Positions 8,751 to 17,615 of a stretch of DNA of 64,000 nt are shown one piece after another. This stretch comes from Rhodopseudomonas palustris. Lineage in GTDB: Bacteria > Pseudomonadota > Alphaproteobacteria > Rhizobiales > Xanthobacteraceae. The notes under the pieces were generated by a model. The model was not told the DNA's origin. It saw only the letters and a list, made by a program, of their open reading frames with translations, and ran no database searches. A program made the position numbers and the translations under genes. The stretch covers positions 3,063,001 through 3,127,000 of the forward strand of contig NZ_CP041387.1 of NCBI RefSeq assembly GCF_007005445.1, given 5' to 3'. Every line of letters starts with the position of its first letter. Position 1 is the stretch's first letter.

Positions 8751-9617
8751 ATGAAACGTCCAGCCAAGAAATCCGCCACCGACCGCAGTTTCGTCGTCGC
8801 TCTGGCGCGCGGACTGGAGGTGCTGCGCGCGTTCGGCCCCAACGACGGATTGCTCGGCAATCAGGAACTGGCGGCGCGCACCAAATTGCCCAAGCCGACG
8901 ATCTCGCGGCTGACCTACACGCTGACCAAACTCGGCTATCTCACGCAGGTGCCCCGGTTCGAGAAGTATCAACTCGCACCGGCCGCGATGTCGCTCGGCT
9001 ATGCGGCCGTCGCCAATCTCGGGCTACGACATCTGTCGCAGCCGTTCCGCGACGAATTGATGCAGCAGACCGGCGGTGCCGTGGCGGTCGGCGCGCGTGA
9101 TCGCCTCAGCATGATCTATGTCGGCCAGGCGCGATCGAGCCTCACCGTGGGCGTGCAACTGGACGTCGGTTCGCGGATTCCGATCGCCACCACGGCGATG
9201 GGACGCGCGTATTTGTGTGCACTGCCGAATGAAGAACGCGCGATTCTGATGAGGGAAATGCGCGAGCACTACGGCAGCCGGTGGCCGCGCATCAAAGAAG
9301 GGATCGAGCGCTCGGAAGAAATGGTGGAAAAGCGCGGCTTTGCGATTTCGGTCGGCGAATGGCAAGACGACGTCCATGCAGCAGGCGTTGCGATGACTTT
9401 GAACGACGGCACCGGGACCTACGCGTTCAACTGCGGCGCACCGGCATTCCGTTTCACGGAAGAGCGACTGATCAACGATATTGGACCTCGCCTCGTGGCG
9501 ATGGTAAGGAAAATCGAAGCGGCGCTCGGGGGAGTAGCTGCGCCGCAACCAAGAAAATCCGATAACAAAAGAACAAAAGGAGGGAAAGTTGCGCGTGTCG
9601 TCGAGGGGATCAGGTAG
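8751..9617 (+). CDS. pimR: IclR-family transcriptional regulator of the pim operon
   Basis: This 288-residue regulator has an N-terminal winged helix-turn-helix (about 15-75: FVVALARGLEVLRAF, then NQELAARTKLPKPTISRLTYTLTKLGYL) and a C-terminal IclR effector domain (QTGGAVAVGARDRLSMIYVGQARS, then ISVGEWQDDVHAAGVAM). A lysine/arginine-rich tail follows. It diverges from pimF and probably senses a dicarboxylate or its CoA ester. An AGGG abuts the ATG directly, so translation initiation may be weak or the start may differ slightly. Only 30 bases separate it from livG, which suggests cotranscription of the regulator with the transporter. The name follows its position next to pimFABCDE. Confidence 0.88.
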   Translation: MKRPAKKSATDRSFVVALARGLEVLRAFGPNDGLLGNQELAARTKLPKPTISRLTYTLTKLGYLTQVPRFEKYQLAPAAMSLGYAAVANLGLRHLSQPFRDELMQQTGGAVAVGARDRLSMIYVGQARSSLTVGVQLDVGSRIPIATTAMGRAYLCALPNEERAILMREMREHYGSRWPRIKEGIERSEEMVEKRGFAISVGEWQDDVHAAGVAMTLNDGTGTYAFNCGAPAFRFTEERLINDIGPRLVAMVRKIEAALGGVAAPQPRKSDNKRTKGGKVARVVEGIR

Positions 9618-9647
9618 CAGGTCGCTACCTCGGCCGGGCCGCTGCAA

Positions 9648-10448
9648 ATGATGCAGGCTCAGGTTTCGTCTTCCGCGTCGCCGCTTCTCGCGGTGCGCGA
9701 CGTCAGCGTCGTGTTCGGTGGCATCGTCGCCCTGAACGGCATTTCATTCAACATGCACAAGGGACAGATCCTCGGTCTGATCGGCCCGAACGGCGCCGGC
9801 AAGACCACGCTGTTCAACTGCCTGTCCCGGCTGTATCAGCCGAGCAAGGGCGACATCCTGCTGGAAGGCGAGAGCATTCTCACCCGCCCGCCGCATCGCA
9901 TCGCCGAAGTCGGCATCGGCCGCACCTTCCAGAACGTCGCGCTGTTTCCCAACATGTCGGTGATCGACAACGTGCGCGTCGGCGCGCATTGCCGCACCAA
10001 CAGCGACATCGTTTCGGATTCGCTGCGGATGCCGTGGATCCGCAGCTCCGAGAAGGTGCTCAACAAGCGCGTCGACGACATCCTCGGCTATCTCGAACTG
10101 CGCAGCGTCGCCCACACCACCGTGTCGGGCCTGCCGTTCGGCACCCAGAAGCGCGTCGAGCTGGCGCGCGCGCTCGCCGCCGAGCCGAAGATCCTGCTGC
10201 TCGACGAACCCGCCGGCGGCCTCAATCACGAGGAAGTCTACATCCTCGGCGACCTGGTCCGCCGCATCCGCGACGATCGCGGCATCACCGTGCTGCTGGT
10301 CGAGCACCACATGGGGATGGTGATGTCGACCGCCGACTACGTGGTCGCGCTCAATTTCGGCCGCAAGCTCGCAGAGGGGACGCCGACGCAGGTGCAGAAC
10401 GACCCGGATGTGATCAAAGCCTATCTGGGGAGCAAGGACGAACAATGA
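9648..10448 (+). CDS. livG: ABC transporter ATP-binding protein, LivG type
   Basis: This 266-residue ATPase of the hydrophobic/branched-chain amino acid uptake family energises import through LivH/LivM. It has Walker A GPNGAGKTTLFN, the LivG-type signature region GLPFGTQKRVELARALA, Walker B ILLLDEPAGGLN, and the H-loop LLVEHHMGMVM. The C-terminus has the LivG extension (GTPTQVQNDPDVIKAYLG). It overlaps livF by four bases (ATGA). No convincing ribosome site is visible before the ATG ATG at 9648. The substrate is not fixed by sequence; adjacency to pimR suggests carboxylates. Confidence 0.92.
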   Translation: MMQAQVSSSASPLLAVRDVSVVFGGIVALNGISFNMHKGQILGLIGPNGAGKTTLFNCLSRLYQPSKGDILLEGESILTRPPHRIAEVGIGRTFQNVALFPNMSVIDNVRVGAHCRTNSDIVSDSLRMPWIRSSEKVLNKRVDDILGYLELRSVAHTTVSGLPFGTQKRVELARALAAEPKILLLDEPAGGLNHEEVYILGDLVRRIRDDRGITVLLVEHHMGMVMSTADYVVALNFGRKLAEGTPTQVQNDPDVIKAYLGSKDEQ

Positions 10449-11158
10449 CCGCGATGCTCAACGTTCGCGACCTGCGCGCCTATTACGGCCAGGTCCAGGC
10501 GCTGCACGGGCTCGAATTCGACCTGCACGAAGGCAGCCTCACCACCCTGCTCGGCGCCAACGGTGCCGGCAAGACCACCACACTGCGGGCGATCTGCAAC
10601 ATGGTGCGCTCGACCGGCGCGATCGAGTTCGAGGGCAAGGCCATCAACAAGAGCTCGACGGAGTCCATCGTCAAGCTCGGGATCGCCCACGTCCCGCAGG
10701 GACGCGGCACCTTCACCACCATGACGGTGGAGGAGAATCTTCAGCTCGGCGCCATCAGCCGCAAGGACACCAAGGCGATCGCCTCGGACATCGAGCGGAT
10801 GTACGCGCACTTCCCGGTGCTGAAGCAGCGCCACACCCAGCAGGCCGGCACGCTGTCCGGCGGCGAGCAGCAGATGCTCGCGGTCGCCCGCGCGCTGATG
10901 CTGCGGCCGCGGCTGATGCTGCTGGACGAACCCTCGTTCGGCCTCGCGCCGCTGATCGTGCGGGATCTGTTCAAGATCCTCGGCAAGATCAACCGCGAGG
11001 ACAAGGTCACCATCCTGGTGGTCGAACAGAACGCCCAGCTCGCGCTCGAACTCGCCGACAAGGCGTATGTGATCGAGACCGGCCGGATCGTGATGTCCGG
11101 CAGTGCGGAGGAGATCGCCAGCAACGAAGACGTCCGCAAATCTTATCTGGGCTACTGA
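10445..11158 (+). CDS. livF: ABC transporter ATP-binding protein, LivF type
   Basis: This 237-residue second ATPase of the importer has Walker A GANGAGKTTTLRAI, signature LSGGEQQMLAVARALM, Walker B LMLLDEPSFGLAPLIV and H-loop VVEQNAQLALELAD. The frame is open far upstream, but the true start is the ATG at 10445-10447 that overlaps the livG stop, giving MTAMLNVRDLRAYYGQ, the usual LivF N-terminus. It is 11 bases from livH. It works as a heterodimer with LivG on the inner face of the membrane. Confidence 0.93.
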   Translation: MTAMLNVRDLRAYYGQVQALHGLEFDLHEGSLTTLLGANGAGKTTTLRAICNMVRSTGAIEFEGKAINKSSTESIVKLGIAHVPQGRGTFTTMTVEENLQLGAISRKDTKAIASDIERMYAHFPVLKQRHTQQAGTLSGGEQQMLAVARALMLRPRLMLLDEPSFGLAPLIVRDLFKILGKINREDKVTILVVEQNAQLALELADKAYVIETGRIVMSGSAEEIASNEDVRKSYLGY

Positions 11159-11169
11159 GGAGACCCGCC

Positions 11170-12048
11170 ATGGATCTGTTTCTGAACCAAATCCTGGCTG
11201 GCATCGCCACCGGGGCGATCTACGCCTGCATGGCGCTCGCCGTCGTGATGATCTACCAGGCGATCGACCACCTCAACTTCGCCCAGGGCGAAATGGCGAT
11301 GTTCTCCACCTTCGTCGCCTGGCAGTTGATGCAATGGGGCGTGCCGTATTGGGGCGCGTTCGTGCTGACGCTGGCGTTCTCGTTCGCAGGCGGCATCGTG
11401 ATCGAGCGCGCGCTGTTCAAGCCGCTCGGCAACGCGCCGGTGCTGACGCACGTCGCCGGCTTCATCGCGCTGTTCGCGATCATCAACTCGGTCGCAGGCC
11501 TGACCTGGGACTTCACCATCAAGCAGTTCCCCTCGCCGTTCGGCTCCTCGCCGTTCCTCGGCAGCCAGTTGATCTCGACCCACCAGGCCGGGATGATCGG
11601 CGTGACGATCGTGCTGCTGATCCTGCTGTTTCTGTTCTTCCAGTACACCCGGATCGGTCTGGCGATGCGGGCGGCTGCGGCACAGCCGGAATCCGCGCGG
11701 CTCGTCGGCGTCAACACCTCGTGGATGATCGCGCTCGGCTGGGGCATGGCGGCCGCGATCGGCTCGATCGCCGGCATGCTGATCGCTCCGGTGGTGTTCC
11801 TGGAGCCCAACATGATGGGCGGCGTTCTGATCTACGGCTTCGCGGCTGCGGTGCTCGGCGGCTTGTCCAGCCCGTTCGGCGCGGTGGTCGGCGGCTTCCT
11901 GGTCGGCGTGTTCGAGAATCTCGCCGGCACCTACATTCCGGGTGTCGGTAACGAACTCAAGCTGCCGATCGCGCTTGCACTGATCGTCACCGTTCTCGTC
12001 GTGAAACCCACTGGCCTGTTCGGCCGCACCATCGTCAAGCGAGTCTGA
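11170..12048 (+). CDS. livH: ABC transporter permease, LivH type
   Basis: This 292-residue inner-membrane permease of the BPD_transp_2 family has about eight hydrophobic segments, for example AIYACMALAVVMIYQAI, GAFVLTLAFSFAGGIVIERALF and VTIVLLILLFLFFQYT. The family signature MRAAAAQPESARLVGVNT, the cytoplasmic coupling loop that contacts the ATPase, is clear near residue 170. It follows livF by 11 bases with GAGGAGACC before the ATG, and pairs with LivM as the translocation pore. Confidence 0.93.
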   Translation: MDLFLNQILAGIATGAIYACMALAVVMIYQAIDHLNFAQGEMAMFSTFVAWQLMQWGVPYWGAFVLTLAFSFAGGIVIERALFKPLGNAPVLTHVAGFIALFAIINSVAGLTWDFTIKQFPSPFGSSPFLGSQLISTHQAGMIGVTIVLLILLFLFFQYTRIGLAMRAAAAQPESARLVGVNTSWMIALGWGMAAAIGSIAGMLIAPVVFLEPNMMGGVLIYGFAAAVLGGLSSPFGAVVGGFLVGVFENLAGTYIPGVGNELKLPIALALIVTVLVVKPTGLFGRTIVKRV

Positions 12049-12050
12049 AC

Positions 12051-13070
12051 ATGAGCGCACTGCAGGAAATCGTCAACGATACACAGCCGGTCGAGACCAC
12101 GCCGAAGAAGTACATGGCGCTCGGCACCACCGCTTCGGTCGTGGTTGTGCTGTTGCTGTGTCTCGCCCCGCTGTTCGCCAAGAACTTCATCATCTTCCAG
12201 ATGACGATGGTGCTGATCTACGCCATCGCCGTCCTGGCACTCAACATCCTGACCGGCGGTTCCGGCCAGTTCTCGCTCGGCCAGAGCGCGTTTTACGCGG
12301 TCGGCGCCTACACTTCGGCCATCCTGATGGAGAACTTCGGCGTCAACTACGCGTTGACGCTGCCGATCTCCGGAGCGATCTGCTTCATCTGCGGCTATCT
12401 GTTCGGCCTGCCCGCGCTGCGGCTGTCCGGCATCTATCTGGCGCTCGCGACATTCGCGCTCGCCACCGCGATGCCGCAGCTCCTGAAGCTGCACTATTTC
12501 GAGCATTGGACAGGCGGCGTGCAGGGTCTGGTGATCACCAAGCCCGACGCGCCGTTCGGCCTGCCGATGTCGCAGGATATGTGGCTGTACTACTTCGTGC
12601 TGGTGGTCTCGATGGTGATCTATGTCGCCTCGGTCAACCTGCTGAAGTCGCGCTCGGGCCGGGCCATGATGGCGATCCGCGACAACGAAATCGCCGCTTC
12701 GGCGATGGGCGTGGACGTGGCGCGCTACAAGACCCTGGCGTTCGGCATCTCTGCCGGCATCACCGGCGTCGCCGGCGGCCTCGGCGCCATCGCGGTGCAG
12801 TTCGTCGCGCCGGACAGCTACACCATCCAGCTCGCAATCGCGCTGTTCCTCGGCATGGTGGTCGGCGGCGTCGGCTGGCTGCCCGGTTCGATCGTCGGCG
12901 CGGCGTTCATCGTGTTCGTGCCGAACATCGCCGAGGAGTTCTCCAAGGGTCTGTCGGGCGCGGTGTTCGGCGTGATCCTGGTGCTGATCATCTTCCTGCT
13001 GCCGCACGGCTCGCGGCAGATCGCCTACACGGTGCAGAACTGGGTGCACAAACTCGGCCGGCGGGCATAA
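12051..13070 (+). CDS. livM: ABC transporter permease, LivM type
   Basis: This 339-residue permease of the LivM type has an N-terminal cytoplasmic stretch of about 20 residues, then multiple membrane spans (TTASVVVVLLLCLAPLFA, MTMVLIYAIAVLALNILTGGSGQFSLGQSAFYAVGAYTSAIL). The coupling motif MMAIRDNEIAASAMGVDVARYK lies near residue 205. Only two bases separate it from livH. A strong intrinsic terminator follows, so the transporter core ends here and the binding proteins may be separately expressed. Confidence 0.93.
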   Translation: MSALQEIVNDTQPVETTPKKYMALGTTASVVVVLLLCLAPLFAKNFIIFQMTMVLIYAIAVLALNILTGGSGQFSLGQSAFYAVGAYTSAILMENFGVNYALTLPISGAICFICGYLFGLPALRLSGIYLALATFALATAMPQLLKLHYFEHWTGGVQGLVITKPDAPFGLPMSQDMWLYYFVLVVSMVIYVASVNLLKSRSGRAMMAIRDNEIAASAMGVDVARYKTLAFGISAGITGVAGGLGAIAVQFVAPDSYTIQLAIALFLGMVVGGVGWLPGSIVGAAFIVFVPNIAEEFSKGLSGAVFGVILVLIIFLLPHGSRQIAYTVQNWVHKLGRRA

Positions 13071-13092
13071 CCCGCCCGCACCGCCCACTCCC

Positions 13093-13129
13093 GGCCCCTC
13101 GCGACCCGATCGCGAGGGGCCTTTTCTTT
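13093..13129 (+). terminator. Intrinsic terminator after livM
   Basis: A perfect 11-bp stem GGCCCCTCGCG / CGCGAGGGGCC with a 7-base loop is followed by TTTTCTTT. It separates livM from the first binding-protein gene. Confidence 0.9.
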
Positions 13130-13294
13130 GCCTCTCCTTTGGCCGTTCTCGCCGGCCGCGAGCGTCGGCCCGCCTCTGCGCCGCCGGCGGGGCTGTTGCC
13201 CGATCGGAGGGTGTCGCGCCGGCCGGCGCGGGCGTATGCAGGGCAGTACCGAGACGCACGCACGCCGCGCGCCGCCCACGACCCCGATCGAGCC

Positions 13295-14530
13295 ATGTCC
13301 CTCAATATGCCCTGCCGCTGGCGCCGACGCGCGTTGTTGGCTTTGTCCGCCGCTACCCTCGCCCTCGCCTCACCGGCACTGGCCGGCGGAAGCGCCGCCG
13401 GCACCGACGACCGCGTCATCCGAATTGGCAATCTGATGCCGTATTCCGGGCCGGCTTCGGCCTATTCGATCGTCGGCCGGATCGAACAGGCGTATTTCAG
13501 GATGATCAACGATCAGGGCGGCATCAACGGCCGCCAGATCGCATTCATCTCCTATGACGACGGCTACAACCCGGCCAAGGCGGTCGAACAGGTCCGCAAG
13601 CTGGTCGAGCGCGACGAGGTCCTGCTGGTGTTCAGCGCGATGGGCACACCGTCGAACGCCGCGATCCAGAAATATCTCAACGCCAAACAGGTGCCGCAAT
13701 TGTTCGCCGCCACAGGCGCCACCCGGTTCGGCGATCCCAAGGCGTTTCCCTGGACGATGGGCTGGCAGCCACCCTACCAGACCGAGGGGCGGGTCTACGC
13801 CAAGTACATTCTCGCGACCCGCCCGCAGGGCCGGATCGCGGTGCTGTACCAGAACGACGACCTCGGCCGCGACATGCTCAGAGGCCTCAAGGACGGGCTC
13901 GGCGATCGGGCAGCATCGATGATCGCGCTGGAGGAGAGCTACGAAGTCACAGAACCGTCCGCGGACAATCACATTGCCCGGATGAAGGCGTCCGGTGCCG
14001 ACGTGTTCGTCTCGATCACCACGCCGAAATTCGCCGCCCAGAGTATCCGGGCCGCCGCCACGCTGGACTGGCATCCGCTGTATGTGCAGACCCTGGTGTC
14101 GGCCTCGATCGCCGCGGTGCTCCGCCCCGCCGGGCTCGACGCATCGCAGGGGCTGGTGTCGGCCGCCTACAACAAGGACGCCGCCGATCCGCAATGGCGA
14201 GACGACGCAGGCATGAGACGGTTCCATGCCTTCCTCGACGCCTACGCGCCGGACGTCGACCGCGGCGACAACTCGGTGGTTTACGGCTACGGCGCAGCGC
14301 AATGCCTGGTCGAAGTGCTGCGCCGCGCCGGCGACGATCTCAGCCGCGCCAACATCATGAAGCAGGCCGCCAGCCTCGAAGGCTACGCGCCCGACACGCT
14401 GCTCCCCGGCATCACCATCAACACCGCAGCGGACGACTTCCATCCGATCGAGCAACTGCGGATGATGCGGTTTTCCGGCGATCATTGGGAACTTTTCGGT
14501 CCGGTGATCGGCGGCGAACTACGCAACTAA
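13295..14530 (+). CDS. Periplasmic substrate-binding protein, Leu/Ile/Val-binding type (copy 1)
   Basis: This 411-residue Peripla_BP_6 protein has a signal peptide MSLNMPCRWRRRALLALSAATLALASPALA. The family landmarks are IRIGNLMPYSGPASAY, GGINGRQIAFISYDDGYNPAKAVEQVRKLVE and VLFSAMGTPSNAAIQKYLN. It is the first of three tandem paralogues and the most diverged; it shares the C-terminal VYGYGAAQCL and MKQAASLEGYAPDTLLPGI with the others. The start is set at 13295, where the signal peptide begins, although the frame is open far upstream. It delivers ligand to LivHM. The ligand is unknown; carboxylates are suggested by the pim neighbourhood. Confidence 0.9.
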   Translation: MSLNMPCRWRRRALLALSAATLALASPALAGGSAAGTDDRVIRIGNLMPYSGPASAYSIVGRIEQAYFRMINDQGGINGRQIAFISYDDGYNPAKAVEQVRKLVERDEVLLVFSAMGTPSNAAIQKYLNAKQVPQLFAATGATRFGDPKAFPWTMGWQPPYQTEGRVYAKYILATRPQGRIAVLYQNDDLGRDMLRGLKDGLGDRAASMIALEESYEVTEPSADNHIARMKASGADVFVSITTPKFAAQSIRAAATLDWHPLYVQTLVSASIAAVLRPAGLDASQGLVSAAYNKDAADPQWRDDAGMRRFHAFLDAYAPDVDRGDNSVVYGYGAAQCLVEVLRRAGDDLSRANIMKQAASLEGYAPDTLLPGITINTAADDFHPIEQLRMMRFSGDHWELFGPVIGGELRN

Positions 14531-14711
14531 GCGGCGCCTCGCCGCAGGCTTCGGACATCGACGGCATCGTCGGGGCCGCAGGATAGGGCCACTTGCCGCA
14601 GCGCGGCTGCAACCGCCGCCTTTTGGTTGCTGCGCCCGCGAGAAACGTGTTCAATCGGCTCCGGACCTCGAAGTCCACAAGAAGAATCGAAAATCCCAAG
14701 GAGCCTTCTTA

Positions 14712-15947
14712 ATGCCCACCTTCCGTTCGCGCGCGCTCGCCGCCTCGGCAGCCGTCGCCGTCAGTTTCGCCGCATTCACCGGCACTGCCCTCGCACAGAA
14801 GAAGTACGACACCGGGGCGTCCGACACCGAGATCAAGATCGGCAATATCATCCCCTATTCGGGCCCGGCATCGGCCTACGGCACCATCGGCAAGACCGAG
14901 GAAGCCTACTTCCGGATGGTCAACGACAAGGGCGGCATCAACGGCCGCAAAATCAACTTCATCAGCTACGACGACGCCTACTCGCCGCCGAAGGCCGTCG
15001 AGCAGGTCCGCAAGCTGGTCGAAAGCGACGAAGTTCTGGCGGTGTTCAATCCGCTCGGCACGCCGTCCAACACCGCCATTCAGAAATATCTCAACGCCAA
15101 GAAGGTACCGCAACTGTTCGTCGCCACCGGCGCCACCAAGTGGAACGATCCGAAGGGCTTCCCGTGGACGATCGGCTGGCAGCCCTCCTACCAGAGCGAA
15201 GCGCAGATCTACGCCAAATACATCATGAAGGAGAAGCCCGACGCCAAGGTGGCGATTCTCTATCAGAACGACGACTTCGGCAAAGACTACCTGAAGGGCA
15301 CCAAGGACGGGTTCGGCGCCAAGGGTGCGTCGATGATCATCGCCGAGGAAGCCTACGAGATTTCGGCCCCGACGATCGACAGCCATATCGTCAAGCTGCG
15401 CTCGCTCAATCCCGACGTACTGTTGATCTACACCACCCCGAAATTCGGCGCGCAGACCATCCGCAAGACCGCCGAACTCGGCTGGAAGCCGATGCAGATC
15501 CTCACCAACGTCTCCGCCTCCGTCGGCAGCGTGATGCAGCCCGCCGGCTTCGACAACGCCCAGGGTGTGCTGTCGGCCAACTACGCCAAGGATCCGACCG
15601 ATCCGCAATGGGACAACGATCCGAGGTTCAAGAACTGGCACGCCTTCGTCGACAAATACATGCCGGGCGCCAACAAGGCCGACGGCAACCTGGTGTACGG
15701 CTACGGCGTCGCCCAGACTCTGCACAAGGTGCTGGAAATGTGCGGCGACAACCTGACCCGCGAAAACCTGATGAAGCAGGCCGCCAGCCTAAAGGACTTC
15801 GAGACGGACACGCTGCTGCCCGGCATCAAGATCAACACGTCGGCGACCGATTTCGCTCCGATCAGCCAGCTTCAGATGATGCGTTTCAAGGGCGACAAAT
15901 GGGAGCTGTTCGGCGACATCATCTCGGCCGACGCCGCGACGAACTGA
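14712..15947 (+). CDS. Periplasmic substrate-binding protein, Leu/Ile/Val-binding type (copy 2)
   Basis: This 411-residue Peripla_BP_6 protein starts after AAGGAGCCTTCTTA. Its signal peptide MPTFRSRALAASAAVAVSFAAFTGTALA is followed by QKKYDTGASDTEIKIGNIIPYSGPASAYG. It is very similar to copy 3 along its whole length (shared KINFISYDDAYSPPK and QLFVATGATKWNDPK). The gene lies 181 bases after copy 1 and is followed by its own terminator, so it may be an independent unit. It is predicted to bind the same class of ligand as the neighbouring copies with different affinity or specificity. Confidence 0.92.
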   Translation: MPTFRSRALAASAAVAVSFAAFTGTALAQKKYDTGASDTEIKIGNIIPYSGPASAYGTIGKTEEAYFRMVNDKGGINGRKINFISYDDAYSPPKAVEQVRKLVESDEVLAVFNPLGTPSNTAIQKYLNAKKVPQLFVATGATKWNDPKGFPWTIGWQPSYQSEAQIYAKYIMKEKPDAKVAILYQNDDFGKDYLKGTKDGFGAKGASMIIAEEAYEISAPTIDSHIVKLRSLNPDVLLIYTTPKFGAQTIRKTAELGWKPMQILTNVSASVGSVMQPAGFDNAQGVLSANYAKDPTDPQWDNDPRFKNWHAFVDKYMPGANKADGNLVYGYGVAQTLHKVLEMCGDNLTRENLMKQAASLKDFETDTLLPGIKINTSATDFAPISQLQMMRFKGDKWELFGDIISADAATN

Positions 15948-15980
15948 TCGCACGGTCACGGACGGCCTCCGTCCGAACCA

Positions 15981-16014
15981 GCCCCCGGCAAGCGATTGCC
16001 GGGGGCTTTTGTTT
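15981..16014 (+). terminator. Intrinsic terminator after binding-protein copy 2
   Basis: A perfect 11-bp stem GCCCCCGGCAA / TTGCCGGGGGC with loop GCGA is followed by TTTTGTTT. Confidence 0.92.
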
Positions 16015-16108
16015 GCCCGGCCGGCGAATCGGCCGGGCGGAATTCGCGCATCCGCGCCACAACCGCCGCGGGCGGTTGCAGCGCATCAAGACCGGACACG
16101 ACAGCGCG

Positions 16109-16130
16109 ACCCAGGTAGTTCTACCTGGGT
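16109..16130. promoter_or_regulatory. Perfect dyad upstream of binding-protein copy 3
   Basis: The arms ACCCAGGTAG and CTACCTGGGT are exact inverses separated by TT. There is no U-tract, so it is not a terminator; a protein-binding operator is more likely. It lies 166 bases before the ATG. Confidence 0.6.
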
Positions 16131-16296
16131 GTTAGTCTGTAATCAGCTACTTCGCAATGCAGCAATTCGATTGCGACTATTCTGTCGCCGGCTGCTGCTT
16201 GCTGGCGACGCGGAGAAGGTGTTGAATGTCGACAAAGGGCCGGCAAGAGCCCGCAATCGACACAACAATCATACATCCAAGAAAAGGGAGTTCGAA

Positions 16297-17526
16297 ATGC
16301 CATCACTCCGTTCGCACGCGGCTGCGCTATCCGCGGCACTCCTCGTCAGCTTCGCAGCCTCGAGCGGCGCGCTCGCGCAGAAGAAATACGATCCCGGCGT
16401 GAGCGATACCGAGATCAAGATCGGCAACATCATGCCCTACAGCGGACCGGCCTCCGCCTACGGCGTGATCGGCCGCACCGAAGCCGCCTATTTCAAGATG
16501 ATCAACGACAAGGGCGGCATCAACGGGCGCAAGATCAACTTCATCAGCTACGACGACGCCTATTCGCCGCCGAAGACGGTGGAGCAGGCACGCAAGTTGG
16601 TCGAGAGCGATGAAGTTCTGCTGATCTTCAATTCGCTCGGTACACCGCCGAATTCGGCGATCCACAAATACATGAACAGCAAGAAGGTACCGCAACTGTT
16701 CGTCGCCACCGGCGCGACCAAATGGAACGATCCGAAGAATTTCCCGTGGACGATGGGCTGGCAGCCGAACTACCAGAGCGAAACCCAGATCTACGCCAAG
16801 TACATCCTCAAGGAGATGCCGAACGCGAAGATCGCGGTGCTGTATCAGAACGACGACTACGGCAAGGATTATCTGAAGGGCCTCGAGGACGGGCTCGGCG
16901 CCAAGGGCGCGTCGATGATCGTCATCAAGGAAGCCTACGAGATCTCGACGCCGACGATCGACAGCCACATCGTCAAGCTGAAGTCGATCGGCGCGGACGT
17001 CTTCATCAACATCACCACGCCGAAATTCGCCGCCCAGGCGATCAAGAAGATGGGGGAGATCGGCTGGAAGCCGACCCACTTCCTCAACAACGTGTCGGCC
17101 TCGGTCGGCAGCGTGATCAAGCCGGCGGGTTATGAAAACGCCCAGGGCGTCATCTCGGCGGCGTATCTGAAGGACGTCTCCGACGAGCAGTGGAAGGACG
17201 ACGCCGGTATGAAGGAGTTCCTCGCCTTCATGGACAAGGAGTTCCCGGAGGGCAACAAGCTCGATGGCGGCACTGTGGTCGGCTACGGCGTCGCCCAGAC
17301 GCTGGTCGAGGTGCTGAAGAAGTGCGGCGACAACCTCACCCGCGAAAACGTCATGAAGCAGGCCGCCAGCCTGAAGGACTATCGCACCGAAGTGCTGCTG
17401 CCGGGCATCAAGATCAACACCTCGGCGACCGACTTCGCGCCGGTCAGCCAGTTGCAGCTGATGCGCTTCAAGGGCGAGAAGTGGGAGCTGTTCGGCGACG
17501 TCATCAGCGCCGACGTCGGCGGCTGA
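16297..17526 (+). CDS. Periplasmic substrate-binding protein, Leu/Ile/Val-binding type (copy 3)
   Basis: This 409-residue Peripla_BP_6 protein has signal peptide MPSLRSHAAALSAALLVSFAASSGALA, then QKKYDPGVSDTEIKIGNIMPYSGPASAYG. The frame is open from 16009, but the ATG at 16297 follows AAAGGGAGTTCGAA and begins the signal peptide. It closely resembles copy 2, with scattered changes in the likely ligand-facing loops (for example STPTIDSHIVKLKS, then FINITTPKFAAQAIKK). It has its own upstream regulatory region and terminator. Confidence 0.92.
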   Translation: MPSLRSHAAALSAALLVSFAASSGALAQKKYDPGVSDTEIKIGNIMPYSGPASAYGVIGRTEAAYFKMINDKGGINGRKINFISYDDAYSPPKTVEQARKLVESDEVLLIFNSLGTPPNSAIHKYMNSKKVPQLFVATGATKWNDPKNFPWTMGWQPNYQSETQIYAKYILKEMPNAKIAVLYQNDDYGKDYLKGLEDGLGAKGASMIVIKEAYEISTPTIDSHIVKLKSIGADVFINITTPKFAAQAIKKMGEIGWKPTHFLNNVSASVGSVIKPAGYENAQGVISAAYLKDVSDEQWKDDAGMKEFLAFMDKEFPEGNKLDGGTVVGYGVAQTLVEVLKKCGDNLTRENVMKQAASLKDYRTEVLLPGIKINTSATDFAPVSQLQLMRFKGEKWELFGDVISADVGG

Positions 17527-17546
17527 GACTGACGGACGATCACGCA

Positions 17547-17583
17547 GAAGCCCCGGGCGGCAGCGCCCGGGGCTTCGTCGTTC
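17547..17583 (+). terminator. Hairpin terminator between binding-protein copy 3 and the DUF892 gene
   Basis: A 12-bp stem GAAGCCCCGGGC / GCCCGGGGCTTC (17547-17558, 17565-17576) is followed by GTCGTTCC, a weak T-run. It lies between convergent genes and could serve both. Confidence 0.7.
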
Positions 17584-17615
17584 CGATCCGCCGATAGCCT
17601 GCGAAATGCCGCCGC

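Larger units (their letters stand above)
15948..16296. other. Gene-free regulatory stretch before binding-protein copy 3
   Basis: These 349 bases contain the terminator of copy 2, a 22-base dyad at 16109-16130 and a looser inverted repeat TCGCAAT / ATTGCGA at 16152-16158 and 16170-16176. I see no coding potential in it. The layout implies that copy 3 has its own promoter and regulator. Confidence 0.6.

Noticed and set aside
12158..13294. Upstream extension of the first binding-protein frame across livM
   Set aside because: Arg/Pro-rich out-of-frame text; a terminator and a typical signal peptide place the real start at 13295.
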